Shown piece by piece: positions 1 through 8,944 of a DNA stretch of 64,000 bases. Made by a program: the position numbers and the translations under genes. The DNA is taken from positions 1-64,000 of the forward strand of contig CADCKQ010000008.1 of the NCBI GenBank assembly GCA_902802045.1. The letters are read 5' to 3'. Under the pieces are notes generated by a model that saw only the letters and a list, made by a program, of their open reading frames with translations, had not been told where the DNA came from and did not search any database. Positions within the stretch are counted from its first letter, which is position 1. Each line of letters opens with the position of its first letter. This stretch comes from Oscillospiraceae bacterium. GTDB taxonomy: Bacteria > Bacillota > Clostridia > Oscillospirales > Oscillospiraceae.

Positions 1-1
1 A

Positions 2-220
2 GAGATGGCAGTGGCGAAGAGATGCTTTGTCATGGCGAAGAAGGCCGGCGCGACGGACAGCATAACGCTCACTGGGGGATGTGCGAAGAACGACGGACTT
101 AAGGAAGCGATCGAGCACGTTCTGAAACTCAAGGTCATCAACCTGAAGACAGACCCGCAGCTGATGGGAGCGCTCGGCGCAGCAGAATATGCAAGACAGA
201 AAGGCCTTGCAAAGAAATAA
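2..220 (+). CDS. 2-hydroxyacyl-CoA dehydratase activase (HgdC/BadF type), C-terminal end only
   Basis: The reading frame is open at the left edge, so only the last ~73 residues are visible and the true start lies outside the window. The tail carries the ASKHA-fold signature LTGGCAKNDGL followed by a helix and the closing motif DPQLMGALGAAEYA. This is the usual end of the ATP-dependent [4Fe-4S] activators that inject electrons into 2-hydroxyacyl-CoA dehydratases or benzoyl-CoA reductases. The family is a homodimeric cytoplasmic ATPase bridging one cluster; the cluster cysteines would be upstream of the window. Which dehydratase it serves cannot be told. The next gene follows after 24 bases. 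Confidence 0.85.
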   Translation, partial: EMAVAKRCFVMAKKAGATDSITLTGGCAKNDGLKEAIEHVLKLKVINLKTDPQLMGALGAAEYARQKGLAKK

Positions 221-244
221 TAACGGAAGGAGCACCGGTTTCAG

Positions 245-409
245 ATGAAACTTGTTAAGTTTTTACTCGGCCTGCTGAAGGTACTTCTTATTGTTGTAGT
301 TGTTCTTTTCGTCGTATATTTCTGGAATCTTGACGAGAAGCTTCTCGGCTGGGCCTACCAGCAGGTTAATGAAATGTTCAACCGCAAGAAGGTAGATATT
401 AAATTCTAG
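245..409 (+). CDS. small single-span membrane protein, 54 aa
   Basis: A 54-codon frame starts with ATG 12 bases after a good ribosome site (GGAAGGAG, 225-232). Residues 4-28 form one very hydrophobic helix (LLGLLKVLLIVVVVLFVVYF) followed by a short amphipathic, basic tail ending in KKVDIKF. The spacing to the activase upstream and to the gene at 427 suggests one transcript. I do not recognise the family. It could be a membrane anchor or a regulator of the neighbouring enzyme, but nothing in the sequence decides this. Confidence 0.6.
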   Translation: MKLVKFLLGLLKVLLIVVVVLFVVYFWNLDEKLLGWAYQQVNEMFNRKKVDIKF

Positions 410-426
410 TCTGAAAGAGTTTTTCC

Positions 427-1155
427 ATGGAGCTTTTTAATTCTCTGATAAAAGAAACAAATGACCTGCTTAACGGCATTATCCCGAAGTCATATCCCTA
501 TATTCCTTCCAAAGCCTGGAAGGATATAGGTTCTAATGAGCTCGTCCTCTCGAGAGACGCTGCTTTCGAGCTCGGAGCCTCAGGGAAGGGGAGCGCCAAC
601 TATATACTTTTCACATCGTCCGGGGATCTGGTCGAAAAGGATGAAATCTGTGTATACGGCAGAGATATTAATGCCATCTCTTCAGATTCTGACTTTGCAA
701 GGATAGTGATCCTCAGAGTCGGAGCACTTGAGATGGAGGATGAGGCCGTATACAGGACCTTGAAGGACATCGAGTTTTCGAAATATCATGTGTATCCGGA
801 AGGCTACATGGTACGCATGTCTTCTGAGAACTACCGCGAGCAGGTCAGAATTTCAAAACAGGCTGTCAGAAGAGGCATCAGCTTTGAAGCGCTCGGGAAC
901 AACTATATTACCGAGTACAAAAAGAATCTGAATGTACTGGCGGTAAAGGTCATGTTTATCACAGACCCTGCCCCCGACTATCGAAAGATGCAGGAGATAG
1001 CCAAAAAGTCCAGGGATGTCACTGAGACGCTGACCCATATTTTTGAGGGTTTGTCTACAGACTGCTCCGTATGTTCATTAAAAGATGTCTGTGATGAAGT
1101 CGAAGGCATGAAAGAACTGCACTTCGGTATCGGAGCAAAAGGAATTAAACACTGA
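427..1155 (+). CDS. stand-alone acetyl-CoA synthase (AcsB/CdhC)-like domain protein, 242 aa
   Basis: The protein resembles the third-domain region of the CO dehydrogenase/acetyl-CoA synthase beta subunit: an RISKQAV...F..LG segment, a VKVMFITDP strand, then a Cys-rich motif CSVCSLKDVC near residue 215 followed by DEVEGMKELHFG. In true acetyl-CoA synthase (about 730 aa) this region begins the A-cluster, with cysteines in the pattern C-x2-C-x8-C-x9-C and a later CGC. Here three cysteines (C-x2-C-x5-C) are seen, the fourth is replaced in GIGAKG, and the rest of the enzyme is missing, so full synthase activity is unlikely. No CODH gene is near. The start follows a weak ribosome site; the gene ends just before a strong terminator. 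Function unknown; a metal-binding or partner protein is possible. Confidence 0.6.
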   Translation: MELFNSLIKETNDLLNGIIPKSYPYIPSKAWKDIGSNELVLSRDAAFELGASGKGSANYILFTSSGDLVEKDEICVYGRDINAISSDSDFARIVILRVGALEMEDEAVYRTLKDIEFSKYHVYPEGYMVRMSSENYREQVRISKQAVRRGISFEALGNNYITEYKKNLNVLAVKVMFITDPAPDYRKMQEIAKKSRDVTETLTHIFEGLSTDCSVCSLKDVCDEVEGMKELHFGIGAKGIKH

Positions 1156-1164
1156 AGCCACAAC

Positions 1165-1197
1165 AAAAAGGCAGGGCAAATGCCCTGCCTTTTTGTT
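1165..1197 (+). terminator. intrinsic terminator after the 242-aa gene
   Basis: A perfect 14-base inverted repeat centred on GGCAGGGCA/TGCCCTGCC is followed by a T run. It closes the first operon. The next promoter starts within its downstream edge. Confidence 0.9.
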
Positions 1198-1225
1198 TGA
1201 CTTAATCCAAGCATAAGATTATAAT
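1197..1225 (+). promoter_or_regulatory. sigma-A-type promoter for the GltS-like gene
   Basis: TTGACT at 1197-1202 and TATAAT at 1220-1225 are separated by 17 bases, close to the Bacillota consensus. The -35 box overlaps the T tract side of the preceding terminator. The ribosome site GGGGGTG lies 5 bases before the ATG at 1264. Confidence 0.7.
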
Positions 1226-1263
1226 TAGTTCAAATAATTTAACTTTTCCGCGGGGGTGTTTCT

Positions 1264-2685
1264 ATGACAACCGGTATGAATTTCTGGGATTTTAATGTCT
1301 GGGCTTTTCTTCTTACGATTTCTGAGCTTCTGATAGCCATGATCGTTGCACAGATCCTGAGAAACAATATTAAACTGATAAAACAGACAATGATCCCGAG
1401 TTCGGTTCTGGGAGGTTTTTTGCTTCTGCTGATCCACTGGCTGTTTAAATCTGCATTCGGGATCGAAATATATAAAACGTCTACATTGGAGATCCTTACC
1501 TATCACGGACTGGGTCTGGGCTTTGCCGCTCTCGCGCTAAGAAATACCCCCAAAAAAACGGACGGCGTTTCCAAGACGGGTGCTTTTGATTCGGGAGTTA
1601 CAGTGGTAAACGGCTATCTGCTGCAGGCGGTTATTGGTCTTCTGATCACGATAATTCTTTATAAAGCTATCGGCAGTTTCTTTGCTTCAGGAATTATACT
1701 CCCCATGGGCTACGGGCAAGGGCCCGGACAGGCTTATAACTGGGGACATACATACGAGATGCAGCACGGCTTTGAACACGGGACATCATTCGGCCTCGCA
1801 ATCGCGGCCATGGGCTTTGTATCTGCCAGTGTCGGGGGAGTGATATGCTTAAACCGCATGAAAAAGAATGGAATCTTCAAAGGAGAGATAGGGCAGGATG
1901 CGGTTGAGGAATACACTGTAGATACCTTTACCGGGAAAAACGAGATCCCGGTCACCGAGTCCATGGACAAGTTTACCATTCAGGTCGCGCTTGTCTTCAT
2001 CTCCTACACTCTGGCCTATGCAGTTATGATAGGATTAAACAAATTGCTTGATCCGTCAGGGCAGGGCGCTTCAGGCATAGCTGGCACGCTGCAGGGTATG
2101 ATCTGGGGATTTCAGTTCCTGTTCGGCACTGTTTGCGCAATACTCGTCAAGACCATACTCAATGCGCTCATGAAAAAAGGCGTGATCAAGCGCAATTACA
2201 CCAACAACTTTATGCAGAACCGCATATCAGGCTTCATGTTCGATATAATGGTCGTCGCGTCCATAGCTGCGATCGACCTGAGCGCTTTCAAAAACAGAGA
2301 ATTCGTAATACCTCTTACTCTTATCTGCATTGCAGGTGCCGTGGGGACCTATTTCTATCTGAAATTCGTCTGCAAAAGGATATTTCCCTGGTATGAATAC
2401 GAGGCATTCCTTTCGCTCTACGGCATGCAGACAGGCACGGCTTCAACCGGAGCTATACTTCTTCGCGAGATAGATCCGAAATATGAAACTCAGGCCAGCG
2501 ATAATATGGTCTACCACATGCCTTGGGCTATCCTGTTCGGTGCACCTATGTTTCTGATGGTCGGTATCGCTCCGAGAAGTCTGTCAAATGCATTAATTGT
2601 TCTGCTGGCATGCGTAGGATTATTTGCAGTTTTCAATGTTGTGCTTTTCAGAAAACAGATATTCAGGAAGAAAAAGACAAAGTAA
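1264..2685 (+). CDS. sodium/glutamate symporter family (GltS-like) membrane protein
   Basis: A 473-residue polytopic protein with about twelve hydrophobic segments. It has the glycine-rich LPMGYGQGPGQA motif near residue 150 and a pseudo-symmetric second half, as expected for the ESS/GltS family of sodium-coupled amino acid carriers. It is somewhat longer than the ~400 residues of E. coli GltS because of a hydrophilic loop around residues 200-240. It sits alone between its own promoter and a convergent gene. Substrate (glutamate or another dicarboxylic amino acid) is inferred from family only. Confidence 0.7.
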   Translation: MTTGMNFWDFNVWAFLLTISELLIAMIVAQILRNNIKLIKQTMIPSSVLGGFLLLLIHWLFKSAFGIEIYKTSTLEILTYHGLGLGFAALALRNTPKKTDGVSKTGAFDSGVTVVNGYLLQAVIGLLITIILYKAIGSFFASGIILPMGYGQGPGQAYNWGHTYEMQHGFEHGTSFGLAIAAMGFVSASVGGVICLNRMKKNGIFKGEIGQDAVEEYTVDTFTGKNEIPVTESMDKFTIQVALVFISYTLAYAVMIGLNKLLDPSGQGASGIAGTLQGMIWGFQFLFGTVCAILVKTILNALMKKGVIKRNYTNNFMQNRISGFMFDIMVVASIAAIDLSAFKNREFVIPLTLICIAGAVGTYFYLKFVCKRIFPWYEYEAFLSLYGMQTGTASTGAILLREIDPKYETQASDNMVYHMPWAILFGAPMFLMVGIAPRSLSNALIVLLACVGLFAVFNVVLFRKQIFRKKKTK

Positions 2686-2713
2686 ATATTACAATACAGG
2701 CTTTGAGCTTAGA

Positions 2714-3088
2714 TCATTTTACCAGTTTTTCTGCCGTTTCGGCGCCGAAGGCAATAAGCTCGTCGCATGAGACGCCGTTTCCTTTGAGCTCACGGCACCT
2801 TATAACTCCGTATCTGTCCCTGAAAGTCTCCGTTATCTCCTTCGTGAGAGCGGAGACTTTCATTTTGTCTTCCCGGGTCTTAGCATTCACGACTAGCCCT
2901 GCAGCCATTACTGCACCGGATATCGCTCCGCATATTTCGCCGCATCTGACTCCACCGCCGAAACCCTCCGCAACGGCTTCTGACTGAACTTCCGTAAGCC
3001 CGGTTTTATCCTGCATGCTGAGCATGACGCACTGCGCACAATTGAAACCATTCCGATGATATGAAACGGCTTTTTCTCCAATTTCCAT
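2714..3088 (-). CDS. C_GCAxxG_C_C family protein (putative redox protein)
   Basis: A 124-residue protein with the full cysteine pattern of this family: FNCAQCV near residue 15, RCGEICGAISGAVMAAG around residue 50, CRELKG near 98 and a final C before the terminal helix. Members are small, often near oxidoreductases or transporters, and are suspected redox or metal proteins; the biochemical role is not established. An AAAGGAGG ribosome site lies 7 bases before the ATG. It is transcribed divergently from the ABC operon by an overlapping promoter and converges on the GltS-like gene with a 28-base gap. Confidence 0.85.
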   Translation of the reverse strand: MEIGEKAVSYHRNGFNCAQCVMLSMQDKTGLTEVQSEAVAEGFGGGVRCGEICGAISGAVMAAGLVVNAKTREDKMKVSALTKEITETFRDRYGVIRCRELKGNGVSCDELIAFGAETAEKLVK

Positions 3089-3109
3089 AAGACGCCTCCT
3101 TTTTTCAGC

Positions 3110-3160
3110 ATTATATAATTACTAAAAAGATTTATCAATTTGAAATACATATGATATAAT
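3110..3160. promoter_or_regulatory. overlapping divergent promoters
   Basis: On the minus strand TTGATA (3133-3138) and TATAAT (3110-3115) are 17 bases apart and serve the C_GCAxxG gene. On the plus strand TTATCA (3132-3137) and TATAAT (3155-3160) are also 17 bases apart and serve the ABC genes. The two -35 boxes share the same bases, so the two directions probably compete for polymerase. Confidence 0.6.
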
Positions 3161-3201
3161 AAAATTTAACGTCTTTATTGCTGTCCCTTCAGGAGGATAA
3201 A

Positions 3202-3903
3202 ATGGCTTACATATGTTTTGATAAGGTCGGGAAAGATTATATATCCGGTGAAGTGACGGTAAATGCACTTAAAGGTGTCTCCTTTGAAATAGAAAAGGGT
3301 GAGATATGCGTTATCGTCGGAGAATCCGGAGCAGGTAAAACGACGCTTTTAAATATTCTTGGCGGAATGGATGTACTTTCATCAGGCAGAATAACAGTCG
3401 ACGGGACGGAGATTTCGGCTTTCAAAAAACGGGAGCTTACCCGATACCGCAGAAACGATGTCGGATTTGTTTTCCAGTTCTATAATCTGATCCCGAATCT
3501 CACAGCAATTGAAAATGTGGAGATAGCAGCACAGCTTTGTAATGATTCGATGGATCCGGATGAAGTTCTGGAGAATGTCGGGCTTTCCGACAGAAAAGGC
3601 AACTTCCCGGCGCAGCTGTCCGGCGGAGAACAGCAGAGAGTTGCAATTGCCCGCGCTCTCGCAAAGAATCCAAAGCTTCTGCTCTGTGACGAGCCGACAG
3701 GTGCCCTTGACTATATAACAGGCAAAGCTATCTTGAAACTGCTTCAGGACACTGCCAGAAACACAGGAATGACAGTCGTCATCATAACTCACAATAAGGC
3801 TCTTACCGCAATGGCAGACAGAGTTATACGCCTCAAGAGCGGGACAGTCATCGAGTGCTTCTTGAACGAGAACATAATACCTGTAGAAAATATCGAATGG
3901 TGA
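3202..3903 (+). CDS. ABC transporter ATP-binding protein (MacB/LolD type)
   Basis: A 233-residue ATPase with Walker [10 protein letters not shown] (residues 40-48), the Q-loop [13 protein letters not shown], signature [15 protein letters not shown] and Walker [13 protein letters not shown]. The long-form FQFYNL and GALD details are typical of the MacB/LolD/FtsE-like class that pairs with FtsX-fold permeases. The ATG at 3202 is chosen because AGGAGG lies just upstream. The permease gene follows after 60 bases, so the two form one transporter. Confidence 0.92.
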   Translation: MAYICFDKVGKDYISGEVTVNALKGVSFEIEKGEICVIVGESGAGKTTLLNILGGMDVLSSGRITVDGTEISAFKKRELTRYRRNDVGFVFQFYNLIPNLTAIENVEIAAQLCNDSMDPDEVLENVGLSDRKGNFPAQLSGGEQQRVAIARALAKNPKLLLCDEPTGALDYITGKAILKLLQDTARNTGMTVVIITHNKALTAMADRVIRLKSGTVIECFLNENIIPVENIEW

Positions 3904-3963
3904 AAATCGGTTCAGAAAGTACAGTATCCGATCGGCAGTACAGCGGGTGTCAGAGATTGAATT

Positions 3964-6879
3964 ATGTCTTTATTTAACAGTAAAATGCTGATAAGGACCA
4001 TAAGGTCCGGATTCGGGCGTTTTCTTTCGATACTTTGTATCGTGGCGCTCGGTGTCGGCCTTTTTACAGGTCTTAAATGTTCAAAACCTGCACTTGTCGC
4101 GACTGCTGACAGATATATGCAAACCCAGAACATGTATGATTTCCGGCTGGTCTCGACACTGGGTATTGAGGACAAAGACGCAGAAGCCTTTAAAAATGAA
4201 GAGTTTACTGCATGCACTGAAGGCGCATATTCTGTGCATGCTTTCGCTGATGCCGGAGACGGCGAAAAGATCTACGAATTCATATCCCTGACAGATGAGA
4301 TCGCCGTGCCTTACCTTATATCCGGAGAAATGCCGTCTGACAAGGAAGAATGTCTGGCGGATTCAGCGGTATTTGATGAATCCGATATAGGAAAGCTGAT
4401 TGTCGTTTCAGAAAACAATGATGAGGATACTCTTGAGGAATTTTCAAATCTAAGATTTCGTATATCCGGAATCGCCAAATCCCCGCGGTTTATCAGCAGA
4501 GTGGACAGATCCGATACAGATCTCGGATCAGGGAAGGTCAAAGGTTTTGTCTATATTCAGCCCCGGGTCTTCACATCGGATGTCTATCATGAGCTTCTGA
4601 TCACATGCCCTATGGAAGGTGAGCTTTATTCAGATGATTATGATAGCGCAGCCGAAAGAATAAAACCAAAAATAGAAGAGCTTCTGGAAAAAAGAGCAGA
4701 GAAAAGATATTTGAAGCTTTATAATGATGCCGCGGAGGAACTACGCGATGCCAGGGCAGAACTTGACGACGCGAAAGCAGAGCTCGACGACGGCTGGAAA
4801 GAATATTATGAGGGAAAGGAAAAGGCCGAAAAAGAGATCGCCGACAATTTGAAGACGCTCCAGGCCATTACAAACGGCCTTTACCTTAAGGAGCAGGAGC
4901 TTTATTCAGCCATCGAGACCGCGAACCGGAATCTTGCAAAAATAAATGAAGCTCTGGCACAGCTCCCGGCGGAGGCTGAAGAACAAAGAGCGTATCTGCA
5001 GGCGCAGGCATCCGCTGTTCAGGCAGGCATTAAGGCAGCTTATGACGGCATTTCACAGATAGAAGAGGGCAGGAAGGAAGTAAACTACAACTGGGTCAAA
5101 TTCTATGAAGCAAGAGACGAAGCACTGGCTGAGCTGAAAGATGCCAGGGATGAGCTCATAGATGCAGGGAAAGAGCTTGCCGACGGAGAAAGAGAATATA
5201 AAGACAGCCTGAAAGAACTTGAAGATCTCAAAAGACCGGATACGTATGTTCTCGGCAGAGCAGAGAATGAAAGCCTTGCCACGTTTGAAGGAGATATCGA
5301 TACGGTAAGTGCAGTCGGAGATATCTTCCCGGTGTTTTTCGCTCTGTTGGCGGCGCTGGTATGTATGACGACCATGACACGCATGGTTAATGAAGACAGG
5401 ACCGTCATAGGTACTCTGAAAGCGATCGGAGTGCCCGGATCTTCAGTTGCCTCAAAGTATCTCCGGTATTCGGGGCTTTCATCCTTTATAGGAGCTGTTC
5501 TGGGATTCTTTGCAGGAACAGCCTGCATTCCACTGGTTGTCTGGCGGGTGTATCAGATAAACTATGATTATACTGCATTACAATACTACTTCAGTCCGTT
5601 CTATCTTGTCGGGAGTGTAATGCTTTGTATTGCTCTCTCACTTGCTGTAACCCTCTGGGCATGCGGAAAAGAATTCAGAGGAATGCCTGCAGACCTGATT
5701 CGCCCAAAGACTCCGCCTGCAGGGAAACGGATACTGCTGGAGAAGATCGGTTTTATATGGAAAAGACTCGGTTTTCTCAACAAGGTAATGCTTCGAAACG
5801 CTTTCAGGAGCAAACAGAGAATGCTGATGATGATCCTCGGGGTGAGCGGCTGCACTGCTCTGCTGGTAACAGGCTTCGGAATCAGTGACAGTGTAGGCGA
5901 TATAATGAACTACCAGTATGATGAGATCATGATGTATGATATTGCAATATCTGCGGATGAGGACAAAACAGATGATCTTAAAGAGCTTGTCCCTCTGCTT
6001 TACAACAATGCCGGAAACTATGCTTTCGCTCATGCTGAGAGCATTACAGCCTTCTCGGGCAGCAAAGAATGGGACTGTGATCTTGTCCTCACAGACGGAA
6101 AAGACTTGAATGGCCTCATTGATTTTCATCGCAAGGGAACTTCTGTGCCCTATCCGAATAAAGGGGAAGCCATAATAAGCATAAAACTTGCAGACGAGCT
6201 CGATCTAAAAGAGGGGGACAGTATATCTTTTACTGCCGGAGATGAAGAAAATGAGTATTCGCTTAACATAATAGGAATATTTGATAATTATGTTAACCAT
6301 TATATATTCACGGTTCCGGAGAGCGTACCAGGACTTGAAAACAACACCGTATTTTTATCTGTGAAGGAAGGAAAAAGTGCGGGAGAAACTGCAGCTGAAG
6401 CCAGAGGCATTGAGGGCATTACTTATGTCTCGGTCGCTTCGGATGAGAAAGAGATTATGTCAAAATCCATGGACAGTCTTGACGCTATAGTCTATGTAGT
6501 CATCATCTGCTCCGGGGCACTCGCCTTTATAGTTATCTATAACCTTACGAATATCAATATAATGGAACGGCTCAGAGAGATCGCGACCGTCAAAGTACTC
6601 GGTTTTACAAATATTGAGACCAGCGAGTATGTATTGAGAGAAAACATTCTTCTCTCCTTTCTCGGGGCGGCTCTCGGACTGATACTCGGCAAATATCTCC
6701 ATATGTATATAATAACGCGGATAGATGTTGATGCCTTGAAATTTGATCTCCGTATCACGCCGCTAAGCTATATACTTTCTTATATAATTACGGTTGCATT
6801 TTCGGTTTGTGTAAACTATGCTATGAGAATAAAGCTGGATCGTGTCAAGATGGCTGAATCATTAAAGTCCGTAGAATAA
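3964..6879 (+). CDS. large FtsX-domain ABC permease with central coiled coil
   Basis: A 971-residue membrane protein. Residues ~17-35 form a first span, followed by an extracytoplasmic MacB-type periplasmic-core region. A long charged coiled coil (about residues 245-440, many ELDDAKAEL-type heptads) leads into the first FtsX three-helix domain (about 455-580). A second extracytoplasmic region and a second FtsX domain end the protein. This double-FtsX plus coiled-coil layout is common in Bacillota. MacB-fold complexes act as mechanical devices (lipoprotein or peptide export, bacitracin-type resistance) rather than classical importers. No sensor kinase pair is adjacent. Substrate unknown. Confidence 0.88.
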   Translation: MSLFNSKMLIRTIRSGFGRFLSILCIVALGVGLFTGLKCSKPALVATADRYMQTQNMYDFRLVSTLGIEDKDAEAFKNEEFTACTEGAYSVHAFADAGDGEKIYEFISLTDEIAVPYLISGEMPSDKEECLADSAVFDESDIGKLIVVSENNDEDTLEEFSNLRFRISGIAKSPRFISRVDRSDTDLGSGKVKGFVYIQPRVFTSDVYHELLITCPMEGELYSDDYDSAAERIKPKIEELLEKRAEKRYLKLYNDAAEELRDARAELDDAKAELDDGWKEYYEGKEKAEKEIADNLKTLQAITNGLYLKEQELYSAIETANRNLAKINEALAQLPAEAEEQRAYLQAQASAVQAGIKAAYDGISQIEEGRKEVNYNWVKFYEARDEALAELKDARDELIDAGKELADGEREYKDSLKELEDLKRPDTYVLGRAENESLATFEGDIDTVSAVGDIFPVFFALLAALVCMTTMTRMVNEDRTVIGTLKAIGVPGSSVASKYLRYSGLSSFIGAVLGFFAGTACIPLVVWRVYQINYDYTALQYYFSPFYLVGSVMLCIALSLAVTLWACGKEFRGMPADLIRPKTPPAGKRILLEKIGFIWKRLGFLNKVMLRNAFRSKQRMLMMILGVSGCTALLVTGFGISDSVGDIMNYQYDEIMMYDIAISADEDKTDDLKELVPLLYNNAGNYAFAHAESITAFSGSKEWDCDLVLTDGKDLNGLIDFHRKGTSVPYPNKGEAIISIKLADELDLKEGDSISFTAGDEENEYSLNIIGIFDNYVNHYIFTVPESVPGLENNTVFLSVKEGKSAGETAAEARGIEGITYVSVASDEKEIMSKSMDSLDAIVYVVIICSGALAFIVIYNLTNINIMERLREIATVKVLGFTNIETSEYVLRENILLSFLGAALGLILGKYLHMYIITRIDVDALKFDLRITPLSYILSYIITVAFSVCVNYAMRIKLDRVKMAESLKSVE

Positions 6880-6893
6880 AACGGAGAACATGT

Positions 6894-7835
6894 TTGCTGA
6901 TGGAAGATTTTATTGTCTGTTTAAACGCGGTGTTTCCGATTTTTATGGTAATGGCTCTCGGATATATCGCCAGATTGACCGGTATCGTAAAGAAGGAAGA
7001 AGTCTCGCGGATGAGTGCGCTTGCCTTCAACGTGTTTCTGCCCATAATGCTTTTTTACAATGTCTGCGAATCGGACATTTCTTCAGTAGTTCGTCCCAAA
7101 TATCTGCTCTTTCTGGTCGTCGCACTGGCGTTCATCTACACCTTTGCCTTTTTATATGTAATATTTACTGAGAAGAAAACACTGAAAAAAGGAGTTAAGA
7201 TCCAGGGAGTTTTCAGAAACAACACGGCAGCGGTAGGCCTTACGGTCATGCAGAACATTTTCGGGGACGAAGTCGGAGCCTATATGGTCGGTGTGGCGGT
7301 TTTAGTCCCGCTTATGAATATTCTTGCAGTCATTACTCTGGAGCTTTTCAACGGGAGAAAACCGGAGCTCAAGAAACTGCTCAGAAGAATAGTTACAAAC
7401 CCGCTTATTATCGGATCTCTGCTCGGTCTAGCTTTTCTTCTCTCCGGATTAAAATTCCCCGTTTTCGTAGAAAAAGGGCTTAAGATGACGGCAAATGTCT
7501 CAACACCGTTTTTGCTTTTCTCACTCGGTGCCTTTTTCAGTTTCAGGGGAATGGGAAAGTACCTGAAGGACATTATCGAGATAAACATTATCAAAATGTT
7601 GATCGTTCCTGCGTTCACGCTTGTTGCTGCTTGTCTTATGGGATTTCGCGGGCTTGAATATGTGGGGATACTCTCAATGTTCGGTTCTTCCAGCGCGGTT
7701 TCATCGTTTGCCATGACTCAGCAGATAGGCGGAGACGACCATCTTGCGGCATATCTTGTTGTCACAACAAGTGTCTTTTCGCTATTTACATTTTTCATTT
7801 TTCTATACATTTCCAAAAGATCGGGATTGTTTTAA
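6894..7835 (+). CDS. AEC family (auxin efflux carrier-like) transporter
   Basis: A 313-residue protein of about ten hydrophobic spans with family features: an N-terminal LNAVFPIFMVMALGYIARLTG segment, an RNN motif in the first half (VFRNNTAAVGL) and a C-terminal SSAVSSFAMTQQ block. Bacterial members move malate, malonate or other organic anions. Start choice: TTG at 6894 lies 7 bases after GGAG (6883-6886), whereas the ATG at 6900 has a 13-base gap; either is possible. It follows the ABC permease after only 14 bases and may be cotranscribed. Confidence 0.85.
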   Translation: MLMEDFIVCLNAVFPIFMVMALGYIARLTGIVKKEEVSRMSALAFNVFLPIMLFYNVCESDISSVVRPKYLLFLVVALAFIYTFAFLYVIFTEKKTLKKGVKIQGVFRNNTAAVGLTVMQNIFGDEVGAYMVGVAVLVPLMNILAVITLELFNGRKPELKKLLRRIVTNPLIIGSLLGLAFLLSGLKFPVFVEKGLKMTANVSTPFLLFSLGAFFSFRGMGKYLKDIIEINIIKMLIVPAFTLVAACLMGFRGLEYVGILSMFGSSSAVSSFAMTQQIGGDDHLAAYLVVTTSVFSLFTFFIFLYISKRSGLF

Positions 7836-7898
7836 AAATATTAATTTTCGAATTCCCTGATTATGGTAATATCAGAAAAAAATTCAGGAGGCAAAGCC

Positions 7899-8918
7899 AT
7901 GTCTTTACTTGGAGATTTTTTTAAAAGCCTGTTCGGCATAAAAGATAAAAAAAAGCAGGTCGATCTGCCGTGTTCAAACTGCCCTTCAGGCTGCTCAATA
8001 GCGCCTGAGGCCTGCGAAGTCTGCAAACCGTATAAGACCCAGCTTCTTGATGTCCTGTATTATGCTGACGATATTGATGCTTTCCGCGCCAGATATGAGG
8101 TGGTAGGTGAAAGCGCTTCATCAGGTACTTACGAATGCCCATACTGCGGAGCCCCGAGCGCCAATCCGTATACATGCGAATACTGCGGAATGTCAATAAA
8201 AGAGGACAACGGCAAGATTAGAGTCGCACGCGCCAGTGATATACCGAATCCGATCCTTCAGGCCCAGGACATCATTTGGGAGCGCTACGAAAACATAGTT
8301 GACGGTTATGACGACGACGAATCCTCCGGCGGACTGCTCAGTGCTATAGCTGAGCTGTTTACGGGTTCATCGTACAATTCACAGGGAAATCCGCTCGGAA
8401 GCAAAATGTCAGAGGCGGATATAAAAGAAGCAGCAAAACTGTATGGTGTGAAGATATCCGAATATCTGACCGGCCTTGATAACGGAAGGTATAAGACCTT
8501 AAAAGCAAAAAAACAGGAAGATGCATATTCCTCTTTTACATCATCATCCTCATCGTCATTCTCAAATGCAGGTTCAGGACTCGGACTTGGGACTGCTGCA
8601 CTGGGGCTTTTCAGTATGCCGACTTTTACCGGAAGCCACAATTTCTCCGTTCAGCATTACAGTGTTCCGCACCCGAACCAGGTACAGTATTTCTCTCATA
8701 TGTACAACGGACAGAGTTTAAACGGAGGTTTTTACAACGGTCCCCGTCCTCCGCAGCACCATTATATCAAACCCGCCCAGAGCGGAGGGCATACGGGGCA
8801 TAATCCTAATCCTCATGGTAACGCAATAAACCTTCAGACGGGTACAAAACCTTCCCAAAGCCACAAGCCCCAGGGTGTTATTCATCTGAAGGAAAATGAC
8901 GGGCGTGAGACAAAATAA
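7899..8918 (+). CDS. zinc-ribbon protein with Cys-rich head and His/Ser-rich tail, unknown function
   Basis: The ATG at 7899 follows TTCAGGAGG and gives 339 residues. The head has a cysteine cluster CSNCPSGC...CEVC (about residues 26-46). A double zinc-knuckle CPYCGAP...CEYCGMSI lies around residues 87-108. A middle region (residues ~125-210) looks folded and partly acidic. A low-complexity serine run (about 217-230) precedes a Gly/His/Pro/Asn-rich tail with repeated HP, HH and GH motifs. No signal peptide. I do not recognise the family. The layout suggests a cytoplasmic metal-binding scaffold, but no enzyme motif is visible. Confidence 0.75.
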   Translation: MSLLGDFFKSLFGIKDKKKQVDLPCSNCPSGCSIAPEACEVCKPYKTQLLDVLYYADDIDAFRARYEVVGESASSGTYECPYCGAPSANPYTCEYCGMSIKEDNGKIRVARASDIPNPILQAQDIIWERYENIVDGYDDDESSGGLLSAIAELFTGSSYNSQGNPLGSKMSEADIKEAAKLYGVKISEYLTGLDNGRYKTLKAKKQEDAYSSFTSSSSSSFSNAGSGLGLGTAALGLFSMPTFTGSHNFSVQHYSVPHPNQVQYFSHMYNGQSLNGGFYNGPRPPQHHYIKPAQSGGHTGHNPNPHGNAINLQTGTKPSQSHKPQGVIHLKENDGRETK

Positions 8919-8944
8919 AAACTGTTCTGAAAGGTGTTTATATT

